This document shows positions 7,767-15,856 of a DNA stretch of 17,924 nucleotides, in pieces; position 1 is the first letter of the stretch, and every line of letters begins with the position of its first letter. The stretch is from Planctomycetota bacterium (GTDB lineage Bacteria > Planctomycetota > PUPC01 > DSUN01). A model generated the notes under the pieces. The model made no database searches, had not been told where the DNA came from, and worked only from the letters and a program-made list of their open reading frames with translations. Both the position numbers and the translations under genes were made by a program. The DNA is taken from contig VGYW01000148.1 in assembly GCA_016872875.1 (NCBI GenBank), forward strand, positions 1-17,924, in the 5' to 3' direction.

Positions 7767-8792
7767 ATGGCCCACCCCGCGGTGCTATGGGACAAACTCG
7801 AGGGCGGCGCGGTGCGCTGCCGCGTGTGTCGGCGGCGATGCGCCATCGCGCCGGGCAAACGCGGCTTCTGCCTCACACGCGAGAACCGGGGCGGCGAACT
7901 TGTCTCGCTCACCTACGGCGCGGTGGCAGCGCTTCACGTCTCGCCCATCGAGGTCAAGCCGCTCTTCCACTTCCTCCCAGGCTCCCAATGGCTTTCGATG
8001 GGCAGCCTCGGCTGCAACTTCCGCTGCCCAGGCTGCCAGAACTGGGAGCTCGCCCACGCGCGGGTGGACGCCAACGACCGCTCCGTGGAGATGATCGCGC
8101 CGGCCCGCCTGGTCGAGCTGGCCATCGAGCGGCGGTGCCTGGGACTCTCCTGGACCTATAACGAGCCGACGCTCTGGCTCGAGTACACCATCGAGGCGAG
8201 CCGACTGGGGCGCGCGCGCGGCCTCCTCGCCAACTACGTGACCAACGGCTACATCACGCCCGAGGCCCTCGACCTCCTCGCCCCGGTCCTCGACGCCTAC
8301 CGCGTGGACATCAAGGCGTTCGACCGCGAGGCCTACCTGCGCCTCGCCAACATCGCCGACTTCGACGGCGTCCTCGACTCCGCCGAGCGGGCCAAGAAGC
8401 TCCACCGCCTCCACGTCGAGTGCGTCACAAACATCGTCCCAGGCATCAACGACGACGATGCCCAGCTTGGCGGACTCGCCCGCTGGATCGCCGGGACACT
8501 CGGGCATGACACCCCCTGGCACGTCACGCGTTTCATCCCGCACCTGGACCTCCGGCACCTGCCGCCGACGCCCGTAGCAACCCTCGAGCGCGCCGCGGCC
8601 ATTGGCGCACAGAGCGGCCTCCACTACGTCTACGTGGGAAACGTGACCGGCCATCCCGCCGAGAACACCCGCTGCCACGCTTGCGGCTCACCCCTCGTCC
8701 AACGATGGAACCACACCGTAGTCCGCAACAGCATCACGAATGGGCAGTGTCCCCACTGCGGCGCGCCTGTCCCCGGGATATGGGCGCCGTAG
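7767..8792 (+). CDS. amrS: AmmeMemoRadiSam-type radical SAM enzyme
   Basis: The 341 residues carry the radical SAM 4Fe-4S motif CxxxCxxC at C83, C87 and C90 (CNFRCPGC), and the TYNEPT motif at 130-135 that is shared with this family and with PflA-like activases. An N-terminal Cys cluster (C18, C21, C25, C35) and a C-terminal Zn-ribbon-like cluster (C303, C306, C328, C331) fit the AmmeMemoRadiSam subfamily. It should cleave S-adenosylmethionine to a 5'-deoxyadenosyl radical; to my knowledge the natural substrate is not firmly established. The start chosen is the ATG at 7767, with AAGG 6 nt upstream. The ATG at 7728 would add 13 residues and has no supporting site. The usual partners, Memo and AMMECR1, are not in the window. 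The symbol follows family naming only. Confidence 0.88.
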   Translation: MAHPAVLWDKLEGGAVRCRVCRRRCAIAPGKRGFCLTRENRGGELVSLTYGAVAALHVSPIEVKPLFHFLPGSQWLSMGSLGCNFRCPGCQNWELAHARVDANDRSVEMIAPARLVELAIERRCLGLSWTYNEPTLWLEYTIEASRLGRARGLLANYVTNGYITPEALDLLAPVLDAYRVDIKAFDREAYLRLANIADFDGVLDSAERAKKLHRLHVECVTNIVPGINDDDAQLGGLARWIAGTLGHDTPWHVTRFIPHLDLRHLPPTPVATLERAAAIGAQSGLHYVYVGNVTGHPAENTRCHACGSPLVQRWNHTVVRNSITNGQCPHCGAPVPGIWAP

Positions 8793-8811
8793 CAGGCTCG
8801 CACAAGCCCGG

Positions 8812-8830
8812 GGTCTCCCGCCGTGAGACC
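8812..8830. other. Short hairpin after the radical SAM gene
   Basis: A perfect 6-bp inverted repeat (GGTCTC at 8812-8817, GAGACC at 8825-8830) with a 7-nt loop lies 19 nt downstream of the radical SAM stop codon. No T-run follows. It might be part of a weak terminator. Confidence 0.35.
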
Positions 8831-8877
8831 GCCACGCGGTTTCCCCATCACGCCACCACAGGTGATTGGCGACAGCG

Positions 8878-8906
8878 CGCGAGGGGCCGCCGCAGGTCCC
8901 CTCGCG
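8878..8906 (+). terminator. Strong GC hairpin, possible terminator before the 134-bp array
   Basis: CGCGAGGGG (8878-8886) and CCCCTCGCG (8898-8906) form a perfect 9-bp stem around an 11-nt loop. No T-run follows, so intrinsic termination is uncertain. It ends 14 nt before the first palindrome of the array and may insulate the array from transcription of the radical SAM gene. Confidence 0.4.
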
Positions 8907-8920
8907 TCTCCAGGAGAATG

Positions 8921-10284
8921 TTCCGCACTTGTACAAGTGTGGAATCATCTCCAAGCGCCCTTGCCAACAGCAAGGCGGTCCGACAGCAGGGATCCCGGCC
9001 ATCCCATAGCGGTCACTAACCGCCTCATTGAGAAGAGGCACCCTCGAACGACCATTCCACACTTGTACAAGTGTGGAACAGTCTCCCGGCGCCCTTGCCA
9101 CCAGCAAGGCGGTCCGACAGCAGGGATCCCGGCCGGCCGATAGTGGTCGCTAACCGCCTCATTGAGAGGTGGCACCTTCGAACGACCATTCCACACTTGT
9201 ACAAGTGTGGAATGATCTCCCGGCGCCCTTGCCACCAGCAAAGCGGTCCGACAGCAGGGATCCCGGCCACCCGATAGTGGTCGCTAACCGCCTCATTGAG
9301 AGGAGGCACCTTCGAACGATCATTCCACACTTGTACAAGTATGGAATGGCCTCCCGTCGCCCTTGCCACCAGCAAAGCGGTCCGACAGCAGGCATCCCGG
9401 CCAGCCGATAGTGGTCGCTAACCGCCTCATTGAGAGGTGGCACCTTCGAACGATCGTTCCATACTTGTACAAGTGTGGAATGGTCTCCCGGCGCCCTTGC
9501 CACCAGCAAAGCAGTCCGACAGCGGGGATCCCGGCCAGCCGATAGTGGTCACTAACCGCCTCATTGAGAGGTGGCACCTTCGAACGACCATTCCATACTT
9601 GTACAAGTGTGGAATGATCTCCCGGCACCCTTGCCACCAGCAAAGCGGTCCGACAGCAGGCATCCCGGCCAGCCGATAGTGGTCGCTAACCGCCTCATTG
9701 AGAGGTGGCACCTTCGAACGATCGTTCCATACTTGTACAAGTGTGGAATGGCCTCCCGGCGCCCTTGCCACCAGCAAAGCGGTCCGACAGCAGGGATCCC
9801 GGCCGGCCGATAGTGGTCACTAACCGCCTCATTGAGAGGTGGCACCTTCGAACGACCATTCCACACTTGTACAAGTGTGGAATGGTCTCCCGGCGCCCTT
9901 GCCACCAGCAAAGCGGTCCGACAGCAGGGATCCCGGCCGGCCGATAGTGGTCACTAACCGCCTCATTGAGAAGAGGCACCTTCGAATGACCATTCCACAC
10001 TTGTACAAGTCTGGAATGGTCTCCCGGCGCCCTTGCCACTAGCAAAGCGGTCCGACAGCAGGGATCCCGGCCAGCCGATAGTGGTCACTAACCGCCTCAT
10101 TGAGAAGAGGCACCTTCGAATGACCATTCCATACTTGTACAAGTCTGGAATGGTCTCCCGGCGCCCTTGCCACTAGCAAAGCGGTCCGACAGCAGGGATC
10201 CCGGCCAGCCGATAGTGGTCGCTAACCGCCCGATTGAGAAGAGACACCTGCGAACGACTATTCCACACTTGTACAAGTATGGAA
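8921..10284. repeat. Tandem array: 11 palindromes at an exact 134-bp period
   Basis: A 24-bp palindrome with half-site TTCCACACTTGT occurs at 8921, 9055, 9189, 9323, 9457, 9591, 9725, 9859, 9993, 10127 and 10261. All ten intervals are exactly 134 bp. The 110-bp stretches between palindromes are near-identical copies with substitutions but no length change. The array starts and ends with a palindrome, and flanking sequence is unrelated. At 9854-9887 the symmetry extends to a perfect 34 bp. Most units also hold the palindromes GGGATCCC and TTCGAA, and a possible stem where CCGCCTC meets GAGGTGG or GAGGC. Because 134 is not a multiple of 3, open frames across it shift phase every unit, so it is not a repeat protein. 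The role is unknown: operator cluster, structured RNA, REP/BIME-like element or chromosome-organising site. Confidence 0.95.
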
Positions 10285-10411
10285 CGAGCGCCCCACCGCC
10301 GCAATCAATCGGAGAAACGGATAGCGGGCTTCCAGCCGCCGTGGTGGCACACTCAGAATGGGGCACCGCATGCCGAATGTGCCCACAAGCGCACTGCGGC
10401 AGATGACCTGT
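10285..10411. other. Gene-free stretch between array and promoter
   Basis: These 127 nt after the last palindrome show no repeat unit, no convincing open frame and no RNA gene I can recognise. The in-frame ATG at 10358 opens a long frame into the LamG protein, but its first 90 or so codons cross the promoter and the octamer cassette, and it is not taken as the gene start. Confidence 0.6.
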
Positions 10412-10440
10412 TTGAGAGATGGCGGCTGTTGTGATATAGT
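10412..10440 (+). promoter_or_regulatory. Sigma70-like promoter for the LamG protein
   Basis: TTGAGA (10412-10417) and TATAGT (10435-10440) are separated by 17 bp, and each has one mismatch to the TTGACA/TATAAT consensus. Transcription would begin near 10447, giving a leader of about 180 nt that contains the octamer cassette at 10504-10575. The promoter lies about 130 bp downstream of the last palindrome of the array. Confidence 0.6.
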
Positions 10441-10503
10441 ACAGGCCGGGCGAGCGATGGCTGTTCGTCCTCCTTTCTCGCTTGCCTTGCGGGTGTCTGT
10501 GGG

Positions 10504-10575
10504 GAATGAGTGCATGTGTGCATGTGTGGATGAGTGCCAGACAATCACCCTTTCACCCACACTCCCATCCATCCT
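10504..10575. repeat. Degenerate octamer cassette in the leader of the LamG gene
   Basis: Period-8 units GAATGAGT, GCATGTGT, GCATGTGT and GGATGAGT (10504-10535) are followed by a C-rich, roughly reverse-complementary arm (about 10543-10575, ending CCCATCCATCC). Pairing is much less perfect than at 1063-1148. The layout (short tandem array, spacer, inverted array) is the same as the other cassettes. Confidence 0.65.
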
Positions 10576-10630
10576 CTCTGTTCGCGGTGCAGCGCCGCGG
10601 CGGGGCGTGTGGTGCGCCGGACCCTTGCAG

Positions 10631-13600
10631 GTGCGAATCGTCCTGGCATACATGTTCGCCTCGTGGGGGGCCATCGGCCTCGCCGCGGCGCCGCGCCCGC
10701 TGGGGCCGCCGAAGGTGCTCCTGCACGTCCCCTTCGACGGCACGACGGAGGCCGCCTTCTCCGTCACGGGACGCCTCAAGGCCTCCTACCTCCATGCGGC
10801 CTACCGGCCGGGCGTGAAGGCCCAGGGGGCCGAGCTCGGCTCCGACCGGTTTCCCTCTGGCATCGTCCTGCCCTGCCGTGGCCTGCTCGACAAGGCCCGC
10901 GGCAGCATCGAGCTCTGGTACATGCCCCTCTGGGACCCCGCCAACCCGACTCAGCAGTCCACGACCCGCACGCTTGCGACCGACGAGAAGCCCTCGGGCG
11001 CCGCGGGGCACTTCTGGCTCGTCGCCGAGCGCGGCTCCATCATCTTCGGCCTACAGGCCCAGCAGGCCGCGAGCGTGTCCGCCCCGGTCCGCCGCTGGCG
11101 GCCGGAGACCTGGCACCACATCGTCGCCGCCTGGGACGCCGATTCGGGCATCAAGCTCTTCCTCGACGGCGAGCGGGTGGCGGAGCAGGAGGCGAACTGG
11201 GTGCTCCCGCAGTCGGAGCTGCTCTACGTCGGGGCCGACCGCAGCGGCGGCTTCCGCGCCGACGGCCTCTTCGACGAACTGCGGCTCTACGACCGCGCCC
11301 TCACTCCCACCGAGGCCGAGCTCGCCTTCATCCACAACCTCAAGGCCGACAACGCTCCGGCCCGCGAGGAAGCCGCCGAGCCCAGGCGCCCCGAGCCCAA
11401 GCCGCCGCGCCTCACCTTCCACGCGAGCTTCGACAACGTGCTCGAGGCCCAGACCGCGGCCGGGAGCGCGCGGCCCGTCGCCGCCGAGGGGGCGCGTTTC
11501 GCCAAGGGCGTCCTCGGCCAGGCACTCGTCGCCGGCTCCGGCCTCAACCTCGCCTACGCCTTCGAGCGCAACGTCTCGCGGGATTCCGGGGCGCTGAGCC
11601 TCTGGGCCGCCTCGCTGCCCGAGCGGCGGCTCTGGCGTGGCGTGCTTCTGAGCGACGACCTCTTCGCTGCCGACCCCCAGAGGGTCAGCCCTGGCTCCCT
11701 CGCCCTGTGGCTCGACCGCGAGGGGGAGAACCGCGGCATCTTCAGCCTCTGGCCCCTCGCCTTCAGCCAGCCGCTCCCGCGCTGGGACGAGCGCGACTGG
11801 TTCCACTTCGCCGCCTCCTGGCGCAGGGGCGAGCAGGCCGTCTTCTACGTCAACGGCCGCGAGGTCGGCCGCGCCGGCGGTCCCCAGGCCACCTGGGGCA
11901 CTGGCCTCCCGAAGCGCCTCCACGTCGGCTCACTCGCCGGACGCATCGCCGCCGGCGCGCTCCTCGACGACCTCCGCTTCTACGACGCCCCGCTCCCGCG
12001 CGAGCAGGTCCAGAAGCAGGCATTCCAGTTCCTCCTCCCCTTCGTCCTCCAGCTCGGTCGCACGCTCTACGAGCGGGGCGCCGCCGCCGAGCTTCTCGCG
12101 CGCTTCTACAACCCGCTCGACGAGAAGGCGGCGTTCCGCCTCACCGTGCGCGTGCTCAGTCCCGCGGGGACAGAGGTTGCCCGCGCCGAGGCCCCGCTCG
12201 AGGCCCCGCCGCGCGACTGGGCACGCCTCCGCATCCCGCTCCCCGCCGAGGGGCTGGCCGCCGAGGGGCTCTACGAGGTGGTCACAGCCTGCGAAGGCCG
12301 CCTCTCCTGCCCCAGGGCGTTCTTCCTCGTCGTCGCCCCGGAGCCCGAGCCCGCGGGCGCGGAAGCTGCCCCCAAGCTCGAACTCGTCGAGACGATTGAG
12401 TGTGCGAAGCGGCTGACTCGCGACGCCTTCTGCGAATCGGGCGGCGCGCGCCTCGTGAGGATCGGGACGGGCGCCGACGCCTACGTGGAGGCCGGGGCAT
12501 ACCCCGACGCCAGGTTCGCCTTCAGGTTCGCCGTCGCAAACCCCGGCGTCCCCCACGTCGCCGTCGTCACCTACCCGGCCGACCGCGTCCGCAGCGCCGA
12601 GATCATCATGACCTCGCGCCGCTACCCCTCCTCGCGCGACGTGGCGACCGGTTACTTCGTGGACCAGGCCGACGCCCTCGATCAGCGGATGGTCGAGCTT
12701 CCCATCTACTTCTGGCCGCGCGAGCGGGACAACGCTCTCATCTTCCGCACACTCTCCGCGGGCCAGCCCGCCGCCTGCGCAAGGGTCGTCGTCCGACAGT
12801 TCCCTGGCCGCCTCCCGCCCGCGAGCGCCGAGGCGCCCAAGGACGGCGGCAGGACCTTCGGAGTCCACTGGGACGACCCAGCCGTCCCCCTCCAGTTCGG
12901 CGCGCCCGGCCAGCGCCCGCACGAGGTCTACGAGAGCTTCCGCCGCCTCACCGACTACATGCTCTTCACCGGCCAGCGCCTCCTCTGCTACCCGGTCGTC
13001 TGGCACGCGGGGCTCCTCTACCCCTCCGAGAGCGAGGAGTTCCGCCTCGGAGCCGGCGCCGAGGCGCACCCCGCCGATTGGCTCGAATACCTCCTCCACC
13101 TCTGCGAGCGGCGCGGCATCCAGTTCCTCCCTGAGATCATCTTCGACGACACGGTTGCCCTCTCCAACGCCTTCGGCGCGCAGACCTTCGAGGAGGTCGC
13201 CGCCGGCGCCCCCACCGCCCGAATGGTCGCCTGGGACGATACGCTCGCCCGCGGCGGGCCGGGCGAGCTCCCCAAGTACAACCCCCTCCATCCCGCCGTC
13301 CGAGCCTCCCTCCTCGACCGCGTGACCGACATCGTCGAACGCTACGGCAAGTCCCCTGCCCTACTCGGCGTCTCCGTCCACCTCGGAGCCGGACAGTCCA
13401 CCTGGTTCGGCTCCATCCAGTGCGGCTACGACGACGCGACGGTGGCCGACTTCGTGAAGGAGGAGAAATTCGAGCTCCCCGAGGGCAAGTCAGGCCCAAC
13501 CCGCTTCTCCGAGCGCGCCAGGTGGATTCTCGCCAACAAGCTCGACCAGTGGGTGGCCTTCCGCTGCCGAAAGCTCCGAGCCGTCTACGGCGACCTCGCC

Positions 13601-14776
13601 AGCCGAGTCGAGAGCAAGCGCCCCGGCCTCAAGCTCTTCCTCACCGTCGGCCTGCCCGACAGCATGAGCTGGAACCCGCTCCTGAACCTCACGACGCTCG
13701 CCAACCGCCAGCTCTCTCTCGACGCCCTCTGCCGCGAGGCCGGCCTCGACCCCGCCCTCTACAGGGACCGCCCGGCCAACCTCATCCTCCGCAGGGCGAC
13801 CTTCCCCAACGACGACCGCTCCCTCGCCTACCGCTTCATGGGCATGGGGCCGAACCCGCACCCCGTCCTTGCGCGCGACCTGGCCTTCCTCAGCGAGGGC
13901 GCCGCCCCCTTCCTCGCCTTCCCGCGGACCGCCGTCGCCTCCTCCAACCGCTACTTCGAGTCGAGCGTCGGCGCCGTGCGCCCGCTTCCCGGCCTCTGGT
14001 GGCCCGAGCACCCCCTGCGGGCCTCCCATCCGACCCCAACTGGCAGGCGCTTCCTCGAACCCCTCGCCCACGCCGTCGCGGAGCTCGACTGCCTCTCCCT
14101 CACCATCGGCGGCGGCACGCTTGCCACCGCCGGCCACGAAGAGGCCATCCGCGACTTCGCCCGCGCCTTCCGCGCGCTCCCGCACGAACCCTTCAACACC
14201 GTCCTCGGAATGGCCGACCCCCTCTGCCTCAGGGAGCTCCTCATCCGCGACGGTCACTTCCTCTACCTCGTCAACAGGACGGGTTCCCCCCTCGACGCCT
14301 ACGCCGCCTTCTCAGGCAAGGACGTCAAGCTGCGCGACTTCGTTGACCAGAAGGAGCTGGCGCTCGCCCACGCCGAGAACCGCCAGCTCCCCGTCGCGCT
14401 CCCCGCCGACTTCGTCTCCGAGCACGCCCTGCCCGAGGACGAAGGGCCGGCCCCCCGCGACCCAAACGCCACCCAGCCCGTCAGCGGAGCGCTCCTCCAC
14501 GTCCGCCTCGAACCCTACCAGCTTCGCTCATATCGCGTCCTCACCACCGGCGCGCGAATCCAGTATGCCGGGGCGACCGTGCCCGACGCCTTTCGCGTCC
14601 GCCTCGCCCAGCGCATCGAGTCGGCAAAGGGCCTCGTCGCCCACAGCGCCGCCGGCGCCGAGGTCGTCGCCGCCGGCCGTGCCACCCTCGACCTCATCGC
14701 CCGAGCCTGGCGCAAGCGCGAGCTCGCGCGCGTGGAGTACCTCCTCGACAGCTACCCCCTCGCCCGCCTCCGCTGA
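10631..14776 (+). CDS. Secreted protein with two LamG domains and a glycosidase-like barrel region
   Basis: The 1381 residues from the GTG at 10631 begin with a signal peptide-like segment (MRIVLAYMFASWGAIGLAAA, cleavage near residue 20). LamG/ConA-like domain 1 spans about 30-238 (TWHHIVAAWDADSGIKLFLDG, DELRLYDRALTPTEA). LamG domain 2 spans about 260-462 (WFHFAASW, FYVNGREVG, LLDDLRFYDAPL). Beta-rich linkers cover about 480-730. Residues 743-1080 resemble a TIM-barrel hydrolase (FGVHWDD, PEIIFDD, GYDDATVADFVKEE), and a beta-rich tail follows. It probably binds or degrades polysaccharide outside the cytoplasm; the substrate is unknown and catalytic acids cannot be assigned safely. The start is uncertain: GTG 10607, TTG 10625 and ATG 10457 are also in frame, and no ribosome binding site is convincing. 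The GTG at 10631 gives the cleanest signal peptide. Confidence 0.75.
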   Translation: MRIVLAYMFASWGAIGLAAAPRPLGPPKVLLHVPFDGTTEAAFSVTGRLKASYLHAAYRPGVKAQGAELGSDRFPSGIVLPCRGLLDKARGSIELWYMPLWDPANPTQQSTTRTLATDEKPSGAAGHFWLVAERGSIIFGLQAQQAASVSAPVRRWRPETWHHIVAAWDADSGIKLFLDGERVAEQEANWVLPQSELLYVGADRSGGFRADGLFDELRLYDRALTPTEAELAFIHNLKADNAPAREEAAEPRRPEPKPPRLTFHASFDNVLEAQTAAGSARPVAAEGARFAKGVLGQALVAGSGLNLAYAFERNVSRDSGALSLWAASLPERRLWRGVLLSDDLFAADPQRVSPGSLALWLDREGENRGIFSLWPLAFSQPLPRWDERDWFHFAASWRRGEQAVFYVNGREVGRAGGPQATWGTGLPKRLHVGSLAGRIAAGALLDDLRFYDAPLPREQVQKQAFQFLLPFVLQLGRTLYERGAAAELLARFYNPLDEKAAFRLTVRVLSPAGTEVARAEAPLEAPPRDWARLRIPLPAEGLAAEGLYEVVTACEGRLSCPRAFFLVVAPEPEPAGAEAAPKLELVETIECAKRLTRDAFCESGGARLVRIGTGADAYVEAGAYPDARFAFRFAVANPGVPHVAVVTYPADRVRSAEIIMTSRRYPSSRDVATGYFVDQADALDQRMVELPIYFWPRERDNALIFRTLSAGQPAACARVVVRQFPGRLPPASAEAPKDGGRTFGVHWDDPAVPLQFGAPGQRPHEVYESFRRLTDYMLFTGQRLLCYPVVWHAGLLYPSESEEFRLGAGAEAHPADWLEYLLHLCERRGIQFLPEIIFDDTVALSNAFGAQTFEEVAAGAPTARMVAWDDTLARGGPGELPKYNPLHPAVRASLLDRVTDIVERYGKSPALLGVSVHLGAGQSTWFGSIQCGYDDATVADFVKEEKFELPEGKSGPTRFSERARWILANKLDQWVAFRCRKLRAVYGDLASRVESKRPGLKLFLTVGLPDSMSWNPLLNLTTLANRQLSLDALCREAGLDPALYRDRPANLILRRATFPNDDRSLAYRFMGMGPNPHPVLARDLAFLSEGAAPFLAFPRTAVASSNRYFESSVGAVRPLPGLWWPEHPLRASHPTPTGRRFLEPLAHAVAELDCLSLTIGGGTLATAGHEEAIRDFARAFRALPHEPFNTVLGMADPLCLRELLIRDGHFLYLVNRTGSPLDAYAAFSGKDVKLRDFVDQKELALAHAENRQLPVALPADFVSEHALPEDEGPAPRDPNATQPVSGALLHVRLEPYQLRSYRVLTTGARIQYAGATVPDAFRVRLAQRIESAKGLVAHSAAGAEVVAAGRATLDLIARAWRKRELARVEYLLDSYPLARLR

Positions 14777-14811
14777 GGGCACGCCTGCGCCGTGCCAAGG
14801 AGAGAAGCCGC

Positions 14812-15828
14812 GTGGCTAAGATCAACGCAAACGTCTTGGTCACCCGCCGCGTGCCCCAGCCGGCACTGGATATGCTCGCCGAGGCCTGCTCTCGCGTGGA
14901 GGTCAACCCCGACGACCGCGTGCTCGCACGCGAGGAGCTCCTCGCGGCGGTGAAGGGCCGCGACGCCGTGCTCTGCCTGCTCACCGACACGATTGACGCC
15001 GGCGTGCTCGACGCCGCGAAGGGGGCGCGGGTCTTCGCCAACTGCGCCGTGGGCTACAACAACATTGACGTTGCGGCGGCCACCGCACGCCGCATCGCCG
15101 TGACCAACACCCCCGGCGTCCTCACCGACGCGACGGCCGACCTCACCTGGGCGCTCCTCTTCGCCGTCGCTCGCCGCATTCCCGAGGGCGACCGCTACAC
15201 CCGCGCCGGCCGCTTCAAGGGCTGGGCGCCCATGCTCATGCTCGGAGGCGACATCTCCGGCCGCACCCTCGGCATCATCGGCGCGGGACGCATCGGCACC
15301 GCCGTCGCCCTCCGCTCGCGCGGCTTCCGCATGCGAGTCCTCTACTTCGACAAGCTCCAGAACGAGGCCCTCGAACAGGCCGTCGACGCACAGCGCGTTG
15401 ACCTCGATACTCTCCTCCGCGAGTCCGACTTCGTATCCGTCCATGTGAACCTCGATGCAGCGACTCACCACCTCATCGGCGCGCGCGAGCTGGCCATCAT
15501 GAAGCCCACAGCCTACCTCCTCAACACGTCGCGCGGCCCAGTGGTGGACGAGAAGGCCCTGGTGGCGGCCCTTCGCGAGCGGCGCATCGCAGGGGCCGGC
15601 CTCGACGTCTTCGAGAACGAGCCCGAGCTGGCCCCCGGCCTTGCCGGGCTCGACAACGCGGTCATCCCGCCACACGTCGGCAGCGCCACCATCGGCACAC
15701 GCACGAAGATGGCCACCCTCGCCGCCACCAACCTCCTCGCCGCACTCCGCGGCGAGAGGCCGCCGAACATTGTCAATCCAGAGGTCATGGCTCCCTCCCC
15801 CACTGGGAGAGCAGCAATGCAGACCTAA
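14812..15828 (+). CDS. D-2-hydroxyacid dehydrogenase, glyoxylate/hydroxypyruvate reductase-like
   Basis: This NAD(P)-dependent enzyme interconverts a 2-oxo acid and its D-2-hydroxy acid. The 338 residues show the family layout: a catalytic domain at both ends around a Rossmann domain with GAGRIG at 157-162. The catalytic triad is R241 (NTSRGPVVDE), E270 (FENEPEL) and H288 (PPHVGSAT). The motif NCAVGYNNIDV (77-87) is typical of glyoxylate reductases. D180, at the end of the second Rossmann strand (RVLYFD), suggests NAD rather than NADP preference. The GTG start has GGAG at 14799-14802, 9 nt upstream. The last 12 or so residues (MAPSPTGRAAMQT) extend beyond the usual NPEV ending. The gene lies 35 nt after the LamG protein and may share its transcript. 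Confidence 0.9.
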   Translation: MAKINANVLVTRRVPQPALDMLAEACSRVEVNPDDRVLAREELLAAVKGRDAVLCLLTDTIDAGVLDAAKGARVFANCAVGYNNIDVAAATARRIAVTNTPGVLTDATADLTWALLFAVARRIPEGDRYTRAGRFKGWAPMLMLGGDISGRTLGIIGAGRIGTAVALRSRGFRMRVLYFDKLQNEALEQAVDAQRVDLDTLLRESDFVSVHVNLDAATHHLIGARELAIMKPTAYLLNTSRGPVVDEKALVAALRERRIAGAGLDVFENEPELAPGLAGLDNAVIPPHVGSATIGTRTKMATLAATNLLAALRGERPPNIVNPEVMAPSPTGRAAMQT

Positions 15829-15856
15829 GGAGCCCATCGCGAAGCCCTTGATTTTC

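Noticed and set aside
8945..10045. Repeated open frames of 80 and 116 codons on both strands of the array
   Set aside because: They recur every 134 bp because the DNA repeats. The period is not a multiple of 3, each frame stops within a few units, and there are no ribosome binding sites or family features.
8921..10284. CRISPR array
   Set aside because: The palindromes are regular, but the 110-bp interspaces are near-identical copies rather than unique spacers, the period is far too long, and there are no cas genes.
8793..10411. Replication origin or plasmid iterons
   Set aside because: Iterons are shorter and closely spaced, there is no initiator gene, AT-rich unwinding region or DnaA box cluster, and the flanking genes are ordinary chromosomal metabolism genes.
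10358..10630. N-terminal extension of the LamG protein from ATG 10358
   Set aside because: It would cross a good promoter and an octamer cassette and would place the signal peptide about 90 residues inside the protein.
10534..12399. 621-codon frame overlapping the LamG gene
   Set aside because: It is an Arg/Pro/Ala-rich shadow in another frame of the LamG gene with no domain signal.
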